Source of the DNA: Aeromicrobium marinum DSM 15272
Lineage (GTDB): Bacteria > Actinomycetota > Actinomycetes > Propionibacteriales > Nocardioidaceae
Direction: 5' to 3'
DNA length: 64,000 nucleotides
Assembly (NCBI RefSeq): GCF_000160775.2
Contig: NZ_CM001024.1
Span: 2,541,241-2,605,240 of the forward strand
Shown: positions 33,284 to 41,727 of the stretch, one piece after another
Layout of the letters: each line of letters starts with the position of its first letter
How positions within the stretch are numbered: the stretch's first letter is position 1
Notes under the pieces: generated by a model
Seen by the model: only the letters and a program-made list of their open reading frames with translations
Databases searched by the model: none
Told to the model about the DNA's origin: nothing
Program-made: the position numbers and the translations under genes

Positions 33284-33336
33284 CCCTGTGGATGACCGAC
33301 CTGACGCCCCGACCGATCCGCGGTGGACTGCCTCGG

Positions 33337-33633
33337 ATGCCCGCCATGTACATCCTCCGCTGCTCCGACGGCAGCTACTACGTCGGCAGCACCCGGAACC
33401 TCGCGGCCCGGCTGCACGCCCACCGGATCGGCCGGGGTGCGGAGTACACCCGCCGCAGGCTCCCTGTTGAGCTGGTCTTCGCCCAGGAGACCGAGAAGGT
33501 CTCTGAGGCGTTCGCTCTGGAGAAGAAGGTCCAGGGATGGTCGCGGGCCAAGCGGGAGGCGCTGATCCGTGGGGACTTCGAGGCCCTACCGCTGCTGGCC
33601 AGGCGCCGGGCGGGACGACCGCGGGAGGAGTAG
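33337..33633 (+). CDS. GIY-YIG nuclease-superfamily protein
   Basis: About 98 residues, URI/YhbQ-like: MYILRCSDGSYYVGST contains the Tyr-Ile-Leu and Tyr-Val-Gly strands, with the conserved Arg in RNLAARLHAH, Tyr in AEYTRRR, and the metal-binding Glu in EAFALEKKVQGW. Such stand-alone domains bind or cut nucleic acids. Start ATG 33337 (or 33346); an upstream ATG at 33292 is possible. The gene is enclosed on both sides by PAL-C repeats, which may be coincidental or reflect a functional link. Confidence 0.85.
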   Translation: MPAMYILRCSDGSYYVGSTRNLAARLHAHRIGRGAEYTRRRLPVELVFAQETEKVSEAFALEKKVQGWSRAKREALIRGDFEALPLLARRRAGRPREE

Positions 33634-33643
33634 ACCCGGAGTC

Positions 33644-33816
33644 GTGGTTTCGAGGCTCCTCGCAGAGCTCGTCGCACCTCAACCACCGAACCGGCCAAGC
33701 CCCACACCAGCGTGGTTTCGAGGCTCCTCGCAGAGCTCGTCGCACCTCAACCACCGAACCGGCCCTGCCACCCGGTGGTTGAGGCGGCGCGAGGAACGAG
33801 CGCCCTCGAAACCACC
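33644..33816. repeat. Palindromic repeat PAL-C cluster, right (three copies)
   Basis: Two near-identical inverted units (33644-33687 and 33712-33755) and one forward unit (33774-33816) that is nearly identical to the one at 33124-33166. Spacers between units also repeat (CGAACCGGCC). The cluster fills the gap between the GIY-YIG gene and the convergent MFS gene. Confidence 0.9.
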
Positions 33817-33829
33817 AGCCCCCTTCGGG

Positions 33830-35104
33830 TCAGCCCAGGGGGTGGTCGATCTCGTCGACCGGCATCCGCGCCAGGGCGATCGCCGCGACCGCCAGGAAGA
33901 TCGGGGCGACCCCTGCGACCAGGAAGGTCGCCTTCAGACCGATCAGCTCACCGACCGCGCCGGCGAGCGCCATCGAGACCGGCATGAAGGCCAGCGACAC
34001 GAAGAAGTCCAGGCTGGACACCCGGCCGAGCAGCTCCGCGGGCACCCGCCGCTGCAGCAACGTGCCCCAGATGACGGTGGGCGCGGAGAACAGGGCGCCG
34101 GTGATCAGCAGGGCGGCGGCGATCAGCGGCACGCTCGTGGCGAACCCGACGACCGCCATCGGCAGGCACGCAGCCCCCCACATCGCGACCATGATCGTGA
34201 GGTACCGGCGCGGCATCCGGATCGACGCCATCAGCAGCGAGGCCGCTGCCCCACCCAGCCCGAAGGCCGCGAGCACCCATGCATGGTCGGTCGCGTCGCC
34301 GCCGGCCTGGTCCTTGATGACGAACGGCACCAGCACCTCCAGCGGCCCGATGACCACCAGCACCATCGCGGACGCGAACAGCAACGTGGCGAGCAGCCAT
34401 GGCGTGCTGACCATGTAGCGGAACCCGATCACCAGGTCGGCTGCGGCCGCGCGCACCGGATGGGTGTCGTCGGCGACCAGGTCGCGGCGCAGAGGCACGG
34501 GGTGCAGCAACAGGATCGTGAGCAGGCAGCCGACCTCCAGCGCCAGCACCAGGACGAAGGCCCAGGCGGGCGACCAGGCGGCGACGACCAGGCTCGCCAG
34601 GGCCGGACCCGCGGCGTTCATCATGACCGGCCGAAGCACGCCCTCCATGCCGTTGGCCGCGAGCAGGTCGTCGGCGTCGACGACCGACGGCAGGATCGCG
34701 GAGTACGCCGGGAAGTAGAAGCCACTGGCCAGACCGAGCACCAGCCCGGCGAGCGCGAGGTGCCAGAAGGTCACGAGGCCGGCCAGAGCCAGCGCCGACA
34801 CCACGGCCGTGACCGCGACCCGGACCACGGTCACCGCGACCATCACCCGGCGCTGCGGGATGCGGTCGGCGGCCACCCCGCCGACCAGCACGGTGAGCAC
34901 GAGACCCAGCGCGGTGCCCGACGCGACGAACGACAGGTTGCCCGGGCCCCCACGGAGCTCGATCACCTGCCACACCAGCGCGATCAGCCAGACGCCCGCG
35001 GCGGCCAGCTCGAACGTGATGGAGGCCGCGAGGCACCGGTACTGCCGGAACCGGAACGGGCGCAACGGCCCACGGGCCCACGCGGGGGCCAGGGTGTCGG
35101 ACAC
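33830..35104 (-). CDS. MFS transporter, EntS-like group
   Basis: 424 residues with 11-12 membrane spans. RPFRFRQYRCLAAS at the N-terminus, GGVAADRIPQRRVM as motif A and a second half starting near FRYMVSTPW are typical of the MFS_3 (EntS-type) exporters. GTG 35104 (V-S-D-T-L) has GAGG about eight bases upstream. A very long open frame continues upstream antisense to the dehydrogenases and is not coding. The substrate is unknown; it is divergent from the acyl-CoA dehydrogenase operon. Confidence 0.85.
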   Translation of the reverse strand: MSDTLAPAWARGPLRPFRFRQYRCLAASITFELAAAGVWLIALVWQVIELRGGPGNLSFVASGTALGLVLTVLVGGVAADRIPQRRVMVAVTVVRVAVTAVVSALALAGLVTFWHLALAGLVLGLASGFYFPAYSAILPSVVDADDLLAANGMEGVLRPVMMNAAGPALASLVVAAWSPAWAFVLVLALEVGCLLTILLLHPVPLRRDLVADDTHPVRAAAADLVIGFRYMVSTPWLLATLLFASAMVLVVIGPLEVLVPFVIKDQAGGDATDHAWVLAAFGLGGAAASLLMASIRMPRRYLTIMVAMWGAACLPMAVVGFATSVPLIAAALLITGALFSAPTVIWGTLLQRRVPAELLGRVSSLDFFVSLAFMPVSMALAGAVGELIGLKATFLVAGVAPIFLAVAAIALARMPVDEIDHPLG

Positions 35105-35245
35105 GGCAGTACCTCGGATCGTGCGGCGCTCGGGTGTGAACGCTCGGATGGGGTCCGCCGCGGGTCGCACGACCGGACCGTAGGTCACCCTAACCCGTCG
35201 GACCGACAGCGCGCGGGCGATCGGCCCGTGTGCTAAACCATTGGC

Positions 35246-36418
35246 ATGAGACTCGAGCTGTCTCCCGAGGTCGCGGAGTTCCGCGCCGGTCTGCGGGAGT
35301 TCTTCACCACGAAGGTCCCCCAGGACGTGCGTGACACCGTGCGAGCGGGCGGTCACCTGTCCAAGGACCAGATCATCGCGTCCCACCGGACGCTCAACGA
35401 CGCGGGCCTCGCGGCCCCGCACTGGCCCGAGGAGTGGGGCGGACGGGGTTGGACCCAGCTGCAGACCCACCTCTGGAACGACGAGATGCAGCGGGCCTGT
35501 GTGCCGCCGCCGCTGGCGTTCAACACCTCGATGGTCGGTCCCGTCATCGCCGCCTTCGGCAGCCAGGCGCAGAAGGAGCGCTTCCTGCCCGACACCGCGG
35601 CGCTCAAGATCTGGTGGTGCCAGGGCTTCTCCGAGCCCGAGGCCGGGTCCGACCTCGCCTCGCTGCGCACCACCGCGGTGCGTGACGGCGACGAGTGGGT
35701 CGTCAACGGCCAGAAGACGTGGACCACCCTCGGCCAGTACGCCGACTGGATCTTCTGCCTGGTCCGCACCAACCCCGACGCCCCCAGGAAGCAGGCGGGC
35801 ATCTCGTTCCTGGTGTTCCGCATGGACAGCCCCGGTGTGACGCTGCGGCCGATCAAGCTCATCGACGGCGGCTTCGAGGTCAACGAGGTCTTCTTCGACA
35901 ACGTGCGGGTGCCGGCCGACCAGCTGATCGGCGAGGAGAACGCCGGCTGGTCGTACGCCAAGTTCCTGCTCGGCAACGAGCGCGTCGGCGTCGCCCCCGT
36001 CACCGCCACGAAGGTCTGGCTCGCGCACGCCAAGGAGTACGCGGCCCAGCCGCTGGCCGACGGGACCCGTCTGATCGACCAGCCGGCCGTCGCCAGCCGC
36101 ATCGCGCTGCTGGAGAACCAGCTGGCAGCACTGGAGCTGACGGTCCTGCGGGTCGCCGGCAACTCCGCCGAGGGCAAGCCCGACCCGGCCTCCTCCATCC
36201 TCAAGCTGCGGGGCACGCAGCTGCAGCAGGAGGCCAGCGAGCTGTTGGTCGACCTCGCCGGACCCGACGGACTGGTCGGTGGCGACGGGGTCGACGGCAT
36301 CGAGCCGTGGGCCCAGGTCGCCGTGCCGCGCTACCTCAACTACCGCAAGGCATCCATCTACGGAGGGTCCAACGAGGTGCAGCGCAGCATCATCGCCTCG
36401 TCGATCCTGGGACTGTGA
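35246..36418 (+). CDS. Acyl-CoA dehydrogenase, catalytic-type subunit
   Basis: 390 residues. ACAD signature GFSEPEAGSDLASL (about 130-143), the FAD-binding segment QKTWTTLGQYADW, and C-terminal IYGGSNEVQRSIIA. It oxidises acyl-CoA to trans-2-enoyl-CoA. It lies six bases before a second, more divergent ACAD, the pattern of actinobacterial heterotetrameric ACADs used on branched or sterol side-chain CoA esters. No Shine-Dalgarno is obvious, so a leaderless start is possible. Confidence 0.88.
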   Translation: MRLELSPEVAEFRAGLREFFTTKVPQDVRDTVRAGGHLSKDQIIASHRTLNDAGLAAPHWPEEWGGRGWTQLQTHLWNDEMQRACVPPPLAFNTSMVGPVIAAFGSQAQKERFLPDTAALKIWWCQGFSEPEAGSDLASLRTTAVRDGDEWVVNGQKTWTTLGQYADWIFCLVRTNPDAPRKQAGISFLVFRMDSPGVTLRPIKLIDGGFEVNEVFFDNVRVPADQLIGEENAGWSYAKFLLGNERVGVAPVTATKVWLAHAKEYAAQPLADGTRLIDQPAVASRIALLENQLAALELTVLRVAGNSAEGKPDPASSILKLRGTQLQQEASELLVDLAGPDGLVGGDGVDGIEPWAQVAVPRYLNYRKASIYGGSNEVQRSIIASSILGL

Positions 36419-36424
36419 GCTGAC

Positions 36425-37543
36425 ATGGACTTCACCCTCGACACCGAACAACTCGCCCTCGCCGACGCGGTCAAGGGCCTGCTGAGCGACGGGTACGACC
36501 GTCGCAACAAGGCCCGCGAGTCCGACTCCGGCTACGACGCCGAGCTGTGGTCCGGAGCGGCCGACATGGGGCTGCTGGGTCTGCCGTTCGCCGAGGAGCA
36601 CGGCGGGGTCGGTGCCGGCGCCACCGAGGTGATGCTGGTCGCCGAGCGCATCGGCCGCACCCTGGCGCCCATCCCGTTCGTCGACGTCGTGGTCCTGGCC
36701 GGCGGTCTCGTCTCGGCCGCGGGCACCGACGACCAGAAGAGCACCCTGCTGGAGGGCATCTCGTCGGGCGAGCACCTCGTCGTGCTGGCCCACACCGAGC
36801 CGCGCGCCCCCTACGGCGCGAAGGCCTACGGCGTCACCGCCTCCGGCTCCGGCGACGACTGGACGCTCTCCGGTGTCAAGGAGCCGGTGTCGTTCGGCGG
36901 CGTGGCCGACACCCTGCTCGTCACCGCGGTGGCCGACGGCGCCACCCGCGTCTTCGTGGTCGCCGGTGACGCCAGCGGACTCACCCGCACGGCGTACCCG
37001 ACGCACGACGGCCGCAAGGCCGCTCGCATCGAGCTCGACGGCACGCCGGCGGTGCCGCTGGGCGACGCAGACGAGTCCGCCGTGGCCGCGGCGCTCGACC
37101 TGGCCCGTGTGGCGCTGGCCGCCGAGGCGGTCGGGGCGATGGCCGAGGCACTGACCATGACGACGGAGTACCTCAAGTCGCGCAAGCAGTTCGGGGTGCC
37201 GCTCAAGACCTTCCAGGCGCTCACGTTTCGCGCGGCCGACATGTACACCGAGCTCGAGCTGGCGCGCAGCGCGATGCTGTACGCCACCATGGCGGCCGAC
37301 GCTCCCGGCACCGATCCGCTGGCCGCGTCCCGCGCGGCCCTGCAGGTCAGTGGCGCAGCGCGGCTCATCGGCCAGGAGGCGATCCAGCTGCACGGTGGCA
37401 TCGCGATGACCGACGAGTACGCGGCCGGGCACTACACCAGCCGGCTCACGGCCATCGAGCACACCTTCGGCGACCGCGCCTGGCACCTGGCACGGCTCAC
37501 CGAGACGATCGACGACCACGACGTGCTCGACCTGCTGCGCTGA
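36425..37543 (+). CDS. Acyl-CoA dehydrogenase, partner subunit
   Basis: 372 residues, ACAD fold: LGLPFAEEHGGVGAG near 55-69 and the C-terminal domain with SRKQFGVPLKTFQALTFRAADM and QLHGGIAMTDEY. The usual ACAD signature 'E(P)..GSD' in the middle is degenerate (TEPRAPYGAKA), consistent with the non-catalytic beta-like subunit of an alpha2beta2 enzyme with the gene upstream. Same operon, spacing six bases. The substrate class is inferred from this pairing. Confidence 0.82.
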   Translation: MDFTLDTEQLALADAVKGLLSDGYDRRNKARESDSGYDAELWSGAADMGLLGLPFAEEHGGVGAGATEVMLVAERIGRTLAPIPFVDVVVLAGGLVSAAGTDDQKSTLLEGISSGEHLVVLAHTEPRAPYGAKAYGVTASGSGDDWTLSGVKEPVSFGGVADTLLVTAVADGATRVFVVAGDASGLTRTAYPTHDGRKAARIELDGTPAVPLGDADESAVAAALDLARVALAAEAVGAMAEALTMTTEYLKSRKQFGVPLKTFQALTFRAADMYTELELARSAMLYATMAADAPGTDPLAASRAALQVSGAARLIGQEAIQLHGGIAMTDEYAAGHYTSRLTAIEHTFGDRAWHLARLTETIDDHDVLDLLR

Positions 37544-37648
37544 ACACCTGCTGCGGCGGCCCGATCCGCCGTCGCCCCGTCCCGGTTGGTCGGGCACCCG
37601 TCACGGTCGCTATCCTGACGTGGTTGCCCGGCCACCGCGGGGCAACGA

Positions 37649-37735
37649 GGAGATGTCGCATAGTGGCCTAGTGCGCCCGCCTGCTAAGCGGGTTGAGGGT
37701 CAAACCTCTCGAGGGTTCAAATCCCTCCATCTCCG
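37649..37735 (+). tRNA. tRNA-Ser (GCT)
   Basis: 87 bases, class II tRNA with long variable arm. Acceptor GGAGATG/CATCTCC, anticodon stem CCCGC/GCGGG around loop CTGCTAA giving anticodon GCT, T-arm with GGTTCAAAT. It reads AGC/AGU Ser codons. Its 3' end is duplicated at 37829-37846, marking an old integration site. Confidence 0.97.
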
Positions 37736-37737
37736 CC

Positions 37738-37784
37738 GACGACCTCAGCCCCGCAGCGTTCTCTGCTGTGGGGCTGAAGTCGTC
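37738..37784 (+). terminator. Hairpin after tRNA-Ser
   Basis: A 20-bp stem (37738-37757 with 37765-37784) with two mismatched or wobble pairs and a 7-base loop GTTCTCT lies directly after the tRNA. It probably ends the tRNA transcript. Its 3' arm plus 12 following bases are duplicated 3.0 kb away at 40791-40827. Confidence 0.6.
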
Positions 37785-37796
37785 CGTGGGCCGGGG
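37760..37796. repeat. Direct repeat flanking the tRNA-Ser island remnant, left copy
   Basis: 37 bases beginning TCTCTGCTGTGGGGCTGA; 35 of 37 match 40791-40827 in the same orientation. It lies in the tRNA-Ser downstream hairpin. The pair encloses the lower-G+C region. Confidence 0.75.
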
Positions 37797-37828
37797 ATTT
37801 GAGGAGGAGCGAGGAACGAGCGACGGGG

Positions 37829-37846
37829 TCCCTCCATCTCCGCCGA
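37829..37846. repeat. Duplicate of the tRNA-Ser 3' end
   Basis: TCCCTCCATCTCCGCCGA, identical to 37722-37739 (tRNA-Ser 3' end plus four bases). It directly adjoins the broken recombinase gene, as expected for an attachment site beside its integrase. Confidence 0.75.
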
Positions 37847-37849
37847 ATG

Positions 37850-38403
37850 TGTCAGGTTGGAACCCTCGTCGTGCGTCAGCATGACGAGGGTTCTCTTGTG
37901 CCCGCTTTTCGGGCCTGTGGGGGCCTCGTCGCCGATGACGGCGGCAAGGACCGGCGTGAGGGGTGCGTCGGCCAACACGGGCGCGAGAACGCCGTCTGTG
38001 GGCTCGCTGTCGACGTGGAAGGCCTCGAAGACGGTGTTGTTGAGTAGCTGGCGGGCTTCGGCGCCGCAGAAGCTGTAGAGCCGCTCGGCGTGGGTCAGGA
38101 GGTCGGTGATCTGCTCGAGCCGAGCGAAGAGCGCATCGCTGTGGGTCTGGGCACCCGGGATGAGGCGTTGACTTCGGTGATCTCGGTCGCCACGCTGCCC
38201 TGACGATCCTTGAGCACCTCGACGGGCAGTGCGTCGGCCATGTAGGCGTCGAGCAGCTTCTGTTGGTGTCGTTCGAACTCGGCCAGCCTTCGGCGTTGGT
38301 CGGTGATGAGTCGGCTGCCCGACTCAGCCGAACGCCGCAGGTCGTCTCGTGCACGGGTGCCGAAGGTCGCGACCTGGTCGTCGGTAAAGCGGACACTGCC
38401 CAC
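37850..38403 (-). pseudogene. Large serine recombinase, C-terminal fragment with frameshift
   Basis: From 38403 leftwards one frame encodes RRRLAEFERHQQKLLDAYMA and DALPVEVLKDRQGSVATEI, the coiled-coil motif region of large serine integrases. Near 38155 the homology shifts frame and continues ARLEQITDLLTHAERLYSFC and RQLLNNTVFEAFHVDS, typical of the domain end. The catalytic and zinc-ribbon parts are missing, cut off where the transposase remnant begins. It abuts the tRNA-Ser 3'-end duplicate. Confidence 0.7.
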
Positions 38404-38424
38404 TGGTTCGCAATGAGGTCTCCC

Positions 38425-38683
38425 TGTTCCGCCACCGGATGGTCGGATCGATGGGCCAAGTAGGCTCAGCCGACGACCACGCGGCCATGGAGAGCCTCTT
38501 CAGCCTGCTCCAACGCAACGTCCTCAACCGCCAAACGTGGACCACCCGCGACGACCTCCGGATCGCGATCGTGACCTGATCGAACAGACTTACCACCGAC
38601 GCCGAAGACAGGCCCGACTCGGACGATTGACGCCCATCGAGTTCGAGATGATCATGGGCCAGACCGTCACTCAGGCGGCCTGA
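38425..38683 (+). pseudogene. IS3-type transposase OrfB, C-terminal remnant with frameshift
   Basis: One frame reads RMVGSMGQVGSADDHAAMES, with the catalytic-Glu region, and LLQRNVLNRQTWTTRDDLRI, then stops; the next frame continues EQTYHRRRRQARLGRLTPIE and FEMIMGQTVTQAA to TGA at 38681-38683. This is the end of an IS3-group DDE transposase. No terminal inverted repeats were found. It is distinct in sequence from the intact IS at 14182. Confidence 0.8.
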
Positions 38684-38828
38684 ACCGCTGTCACAGATCC
38701 ATGCAGCAGCCTGAACTTTTCTGCCAGACTAGAAGTAGCTCTCCATCTAACGACAGCCAACTGACTCCGGGCTTGGCCTGACCCGAGATCGCAGGACCAG
38801 CGGATCCGCCATCTGGCCCTTCGTGAAG

Positions 38829-40097
38829 TTAGAAGCAAGTCTGCTCGATCGGATCACTCGGGAAGTTTCGCGCATAGCAGCCGGGCACCGTGAAGCCACG
38901 ACCCAGATTCATGGCCGGAGAACCGGTGCTGTAACCGAGCGGAGGCATTGCGCCTGTTGAACTATCAATACCGGTGCAGTTGGTGCTCACCTCACCGGTG
39001 CAATCATTGGTGACCAGCTGGTACCCGGCCGACATAGCACTGGATTCCTCCAAGCCCTGCGGCAAGTACAACGACACAATGAATCCACGAGATTGAGAAT
39101 CCCCGGGAAGAAGGAATGGAGCGTCTTGGGGATATGCGATGCCGATTCCTAGCGCCTTTCGGTCGCAGTTGTCGAAAAGCAGGTTGTAGTCCAGATAGGC
39201 GCCATAGGCCTCAGGGTCCAACGAAGTATTCAGTGTGCTCATACTCCAACCGAGGAAGTTGCCACCTGGGTCAACGGAAAAATTGGGGTTGAACCCTGAC
39301 CAGAAGTACGCGTCATTTCCATCAGTTGGGCAGAATGGTCGCTGAAACAGACCTCCGGGATTCAAGCCGAGTCCCGAAAACGTGTTCACTTCGGCTTCAA
39401 GCACCCATCCTTGTGGGACTGATTCCGGGATCCGGTTAACGCTGCTTGGCCATTGCATCCACATATCGATCGTATTCGCGGAAAGCGGGGGCCCATCCCC
39501 GGCAACCTCGCCGTCTTCTGCGATCACCTCAGTAGCGGGCGGGGCCCATTCCTCAGGCCCGCTCCCGTCTGAAACGCTGATGGCGGTGGTCCGACCTAGT
39601 TGGTCCTTCTGAGGGATCACTTCTCTCGCCCTTGTCAGCAGGCTGCCTGACTCGGGCGCGCTGCCTCTCATCTGATACGGCGGCAGCGATCTTGAGGTTC
39701 GAGATACGTCATCGAGCGGTCGGCTGTCATCACGCACGATGGCACGTTGCACCAGTATATGGGTGACGGGCGGCAGAGCACCTTGGTCGTCCGCGATGCT
39801 TCGCGCAACGAGATCGAGATCGTCGGAACTCTTCCCGAACACCTCTCCTATTGAACCAAATCGGCTGTACCGCAGGCCAATTCCGCTCTCCATCTCTTCG
39901 AGCAGTTCCGTGGCGTCCTCCCACGACACCGGGAAACTCAGAGGTACGGCCTCGAAGTCTAGGCCTTCTCCGCTGACCCGCGATGACGCGGGTTCCCAAA
40001 CCTCATCCGCAAACCCGCCAGAGCCGCACGCCGCGCTCAGTGAAGCCAGAGCAAGAACCGTCGACGACGAAATAAGCGACAGCATTAACCGATGCAT
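38829..40097 (-). CDS. Putative lipoprotein, orphan
   Basis: 422 residues, not recognised. The N-terminus has a signal peptide with hydrophobic SLISSSTVLALASL and a lipobox-like SAAC (Cys near 24), so it is probably a lipid-anchored exported protein. The body is rich in Ser, Pro, Gly and aromatics, with six or more Cys in the last third (for example RPFCPTDG, LVTNDCTGEVSTNCTG, VPGCYARNF), suggesting disulphides outside the cell. G+C is well below the genome level, a sign of transfer. Confidence 0.7.
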   Translation of the reverse strand: MHRLMLSLISSSTVLALASLSAACGSGGFADEVWEPASSRVSGEGLDFEAVPLSFPVSWEDATELLEEMESGIGLRYSRFGSIGEVFGKSSDDLDLVARSIADDQGALPPVTHILVQRAIVRDDSRPLDDVSRTSRSLPPYQMRGSAPESGSLLTRAREVIPQKDQLGRTTAISVSDGSGPEEWAPPATEVIAEDGEVAGDGPPLSANTIDMWMQWPSSVNRIPESVPQGWVLEAEVNTFSGLGLNPGGLFQRPFCPTDGNDAYFWSGFNPNFSVDPGGNFLGWSMSTLNTSLDPEAYGAYLDYNLLFDNCDRKALGIGIAYPQDAPFLLPGDSQSRGFIVSLYLPQGLEESSAMSAGYQLVTNDCTGEVSTNCTGIDSSTGAMPPLGYSTGSPAMNLGRGFTVPGCYARNFPSDPIEQTCF

Positions 40098-40302
40098 TGG
40101 AATATCCCCCCGTGGACATCGGCCGACAACGCTCCATGCATATCGCCACTGAGACCAGTGCGCAATGAGCGCATCCCTCAAGACGTGAGTCGTCCGGCAC
40201 CCCCGAAGGGCCCGCCCACAGGCATCGGCGCGGATCGAATGTCGACTCAAAGTCATGGCGACGGTACAGTTCGACTACGAATGGTCGGGCGGGGTGGGGG
40301 AC

Positions 40303-40680
40303 ATGAAACGAGCACTTGCATTGATCGTGGTCGGTGCCACTTTATGGTTCGTCCCGTCGTTCGCAGTGATGTCCCTGGCTAGCAACACGGCCTTCTGCAC
40401 CGGCCTCGGACCTCACAACGTCTTGTTCTCAAGCGTTCCCACCGCCGACTATGCGGAGGGATCTCAGTTCAACATGGCAGCCGACCACCTAACTCAACGC
40501 ATCACGTGCACTTGGCCCGATAGACCCATTCGGGCCGGACTAGAACCCATGTCCGGCGGCTCGCTGGTCGTGAAGCCGGGCATGATCCACTACGTAGGGG
40601 TTGTAGTCCTGGGTATCGGAGTTGCACTGACCTGCGTGCGACTCCGGTCGCAACGACTGTCCACGCATCGCTCCGCGTGA
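40303..40680 (+). CDS. Small two-span membrane protein, orphan
   Basis: 125 residues from ATG 40303 (MKRALALIVVG) after GGGGTGGGGG; ATG 40255 upstream is an alternative. Membrane spans at about 3-25 and 95-113 enclose an extracytoplasmic loop with two Cys. It is not recognised. It is divergent from the putative lipoprotein gene and shares its lower G+C, so the two may have arrived together. Confidence 0.6.
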   Translation: MKRALALIVVGATLWFVPSFAVMSLASNTAFCTGLGPHNVLFSSVPTADYAEGSQFNMAADHLTQRITCTWPDRPIRAGLEPMSGGSLVVKPGMIHYVGVVVLGIGVALTCVRLRSQRLSTHRSA

Positions 40681-40790
40681 ACTCGCGATTCGACGACAAG
40701 TGACCCCTCGTCCACCAATGTCTCCACGGGCGCTTGCTACTGGTCCCATGAAGCAGCTCAGTTCTTCGACACTTCCCCGGAAGCTAGCGC

Positions 40791-40827
40791 TCTCTGCTGT
40801 GGGGCTGACGTCGTCCATGGGCCGGGG
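40791..40827. repeat. Direct repeat flanking the tRNA-Ser island remnant, right copy
   Basis: Matches 37760-37796 at 35 of 37 positions. Normal high G+C resumes to its right. The surrounding 40681-40969 stretch holds no supported gene. Confidence 0.75.
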
Positions 40828-40969
40828 CACCCCCATGAGCGGTGCGTGAACAACCCTTCCTTCGCGGTAGCGGTAGGTGAGCAACCTGTCAGCGCCCTTG
40901 ATCGGTACCTCACCCACCGCCCACGGTGGTGGGAGGGCGACCTGTCGGGAGTCCCAGCACACTGGTGGG

Positions 40970-41719
40970 GTGAACCCCACCCCCGTCGTCGACCGGCGTG
41001 CCCGGCGCCGGGCCGTCGTCGCGATGGGCGGATTCCTGCTCGTCCTCGGCGCCGTGCTGGGCAAGATCGTGCTCGACCCCGAGGGCACCGGCGTCATCGT
41101 CACGTGGGACCCGTCGAGCGTCGCCGACCCGTCGGACGTCCGCACCACCGCCGACGGCGGCCAGTACGCGTTCCTCACGACCCAGGCCGACTCCGACGAG
41201 CCGGTCGCCTACGACCCGTGTCGTCCGGTGCGGGTCGTGGTCAACACCCTCACCGGCCCACCCGGGGCGCTGGAGCTGGTCGACGACGCGCTCGAGGAGA
41301 TGTCCTCCCTCACCGGCCTCCGCTTCGACCTGGAGGGCGAGACCACCGAGGCACCGTCGAACGACTGGCAGCCCGAACGCTCCGGCGACGACTGGCAGCC
41401 GGTCCTCATCGCCTGGACGGACGACGACGAGGTGCCCGACCTCGCGGGCAACGTCCTGGGACTCGGCGGCAGCGCCTGGACCGACGAGGGTGGCGCGCGA
41501 CGCTACGTCACCGGACAGGTGCTGCTGGACGGTCCGCAACTGGCGACCCTCGGCGAGGACCAGACGCGGGCGACCTTGCTGCACGAGCTCGGCCACCTGG
41601 TCGGTCTGGACCACGTCGAGGACGAGGGCGCCCTGATGCAGCCGCTCGTCGGCCCGCTGGAGTGGGGGTCGGGCGACCTGGCCGGCCTCGAGCAGCTCGG
41701 GCAGGGCAGCTGCGCCTGA
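40970..41719 (+). CDS. Membrane-anchored or secreted matrixin-like zinc metalloprotease
   Basis: 249 residues. One N-terminal membrane span (AVVAMGGFLLVLGAVLGKIV, about 15-34) and a C-terminal zinc site HELGHLVGLDH (about 204-214), matching HExxHxxGxxH, with a downstream Met (ALMQP) that could form the Met-turn. Catalytic domain is outside the membrane by topology. Start GTG 40970 within ACTGGTGGGGTG; no strong alternative. It stands alone beside a tandem repeat. Confidence 0.82.
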   Translation: MNPTPVVDRRARRRAVVAMGGFLLVLGAVLGKIVLDPEGTGVIVTWDPSSVADPSDVRTTADGGQYAFLTTQADSDEPVAYDPCRPVRVVVNTLTGPPGALELVDDALEEMSSLTGLRFDLEGETTEAPSNDWQPERSGDDWQPVLIAWTDDDEVPDLAGNVLGLGGSAWTDEGGARRYVTGQVLLDGPQLATLGEDQTRATLLHELGHLVGLDHVEDEGALMQPLVGPLEWGSGDLAGLEQLGQGSCA

Positions 41720-41727
41720 ACGGTGGG

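Larger units (their letters stand above)
37829..40827. mobile_element. Remnant of a tRNA-Ser-associated genomic island
   Basis: About 3 kb between tRNA-derived and 37-bp direct repeats. It contains a truncated, frameshifted serine recombinase, a frameshifted IS transposase tail and two orphan genes whose base composition is visibly lower in G+C than the flanks. The two different repeat pairs suggest more than one insertion or deletion event. Outer limits are approximate. Confidence 0.6.

Noticed and set aside
35105-37597. Minus-strand extension of the MFS frame across the acyl-CoA dehydrogenase genes
   Set aside because: The extension is antisense to two well-conserved dehydrogenases; family similarity and a ribosome-binding site place the true start at 35104.
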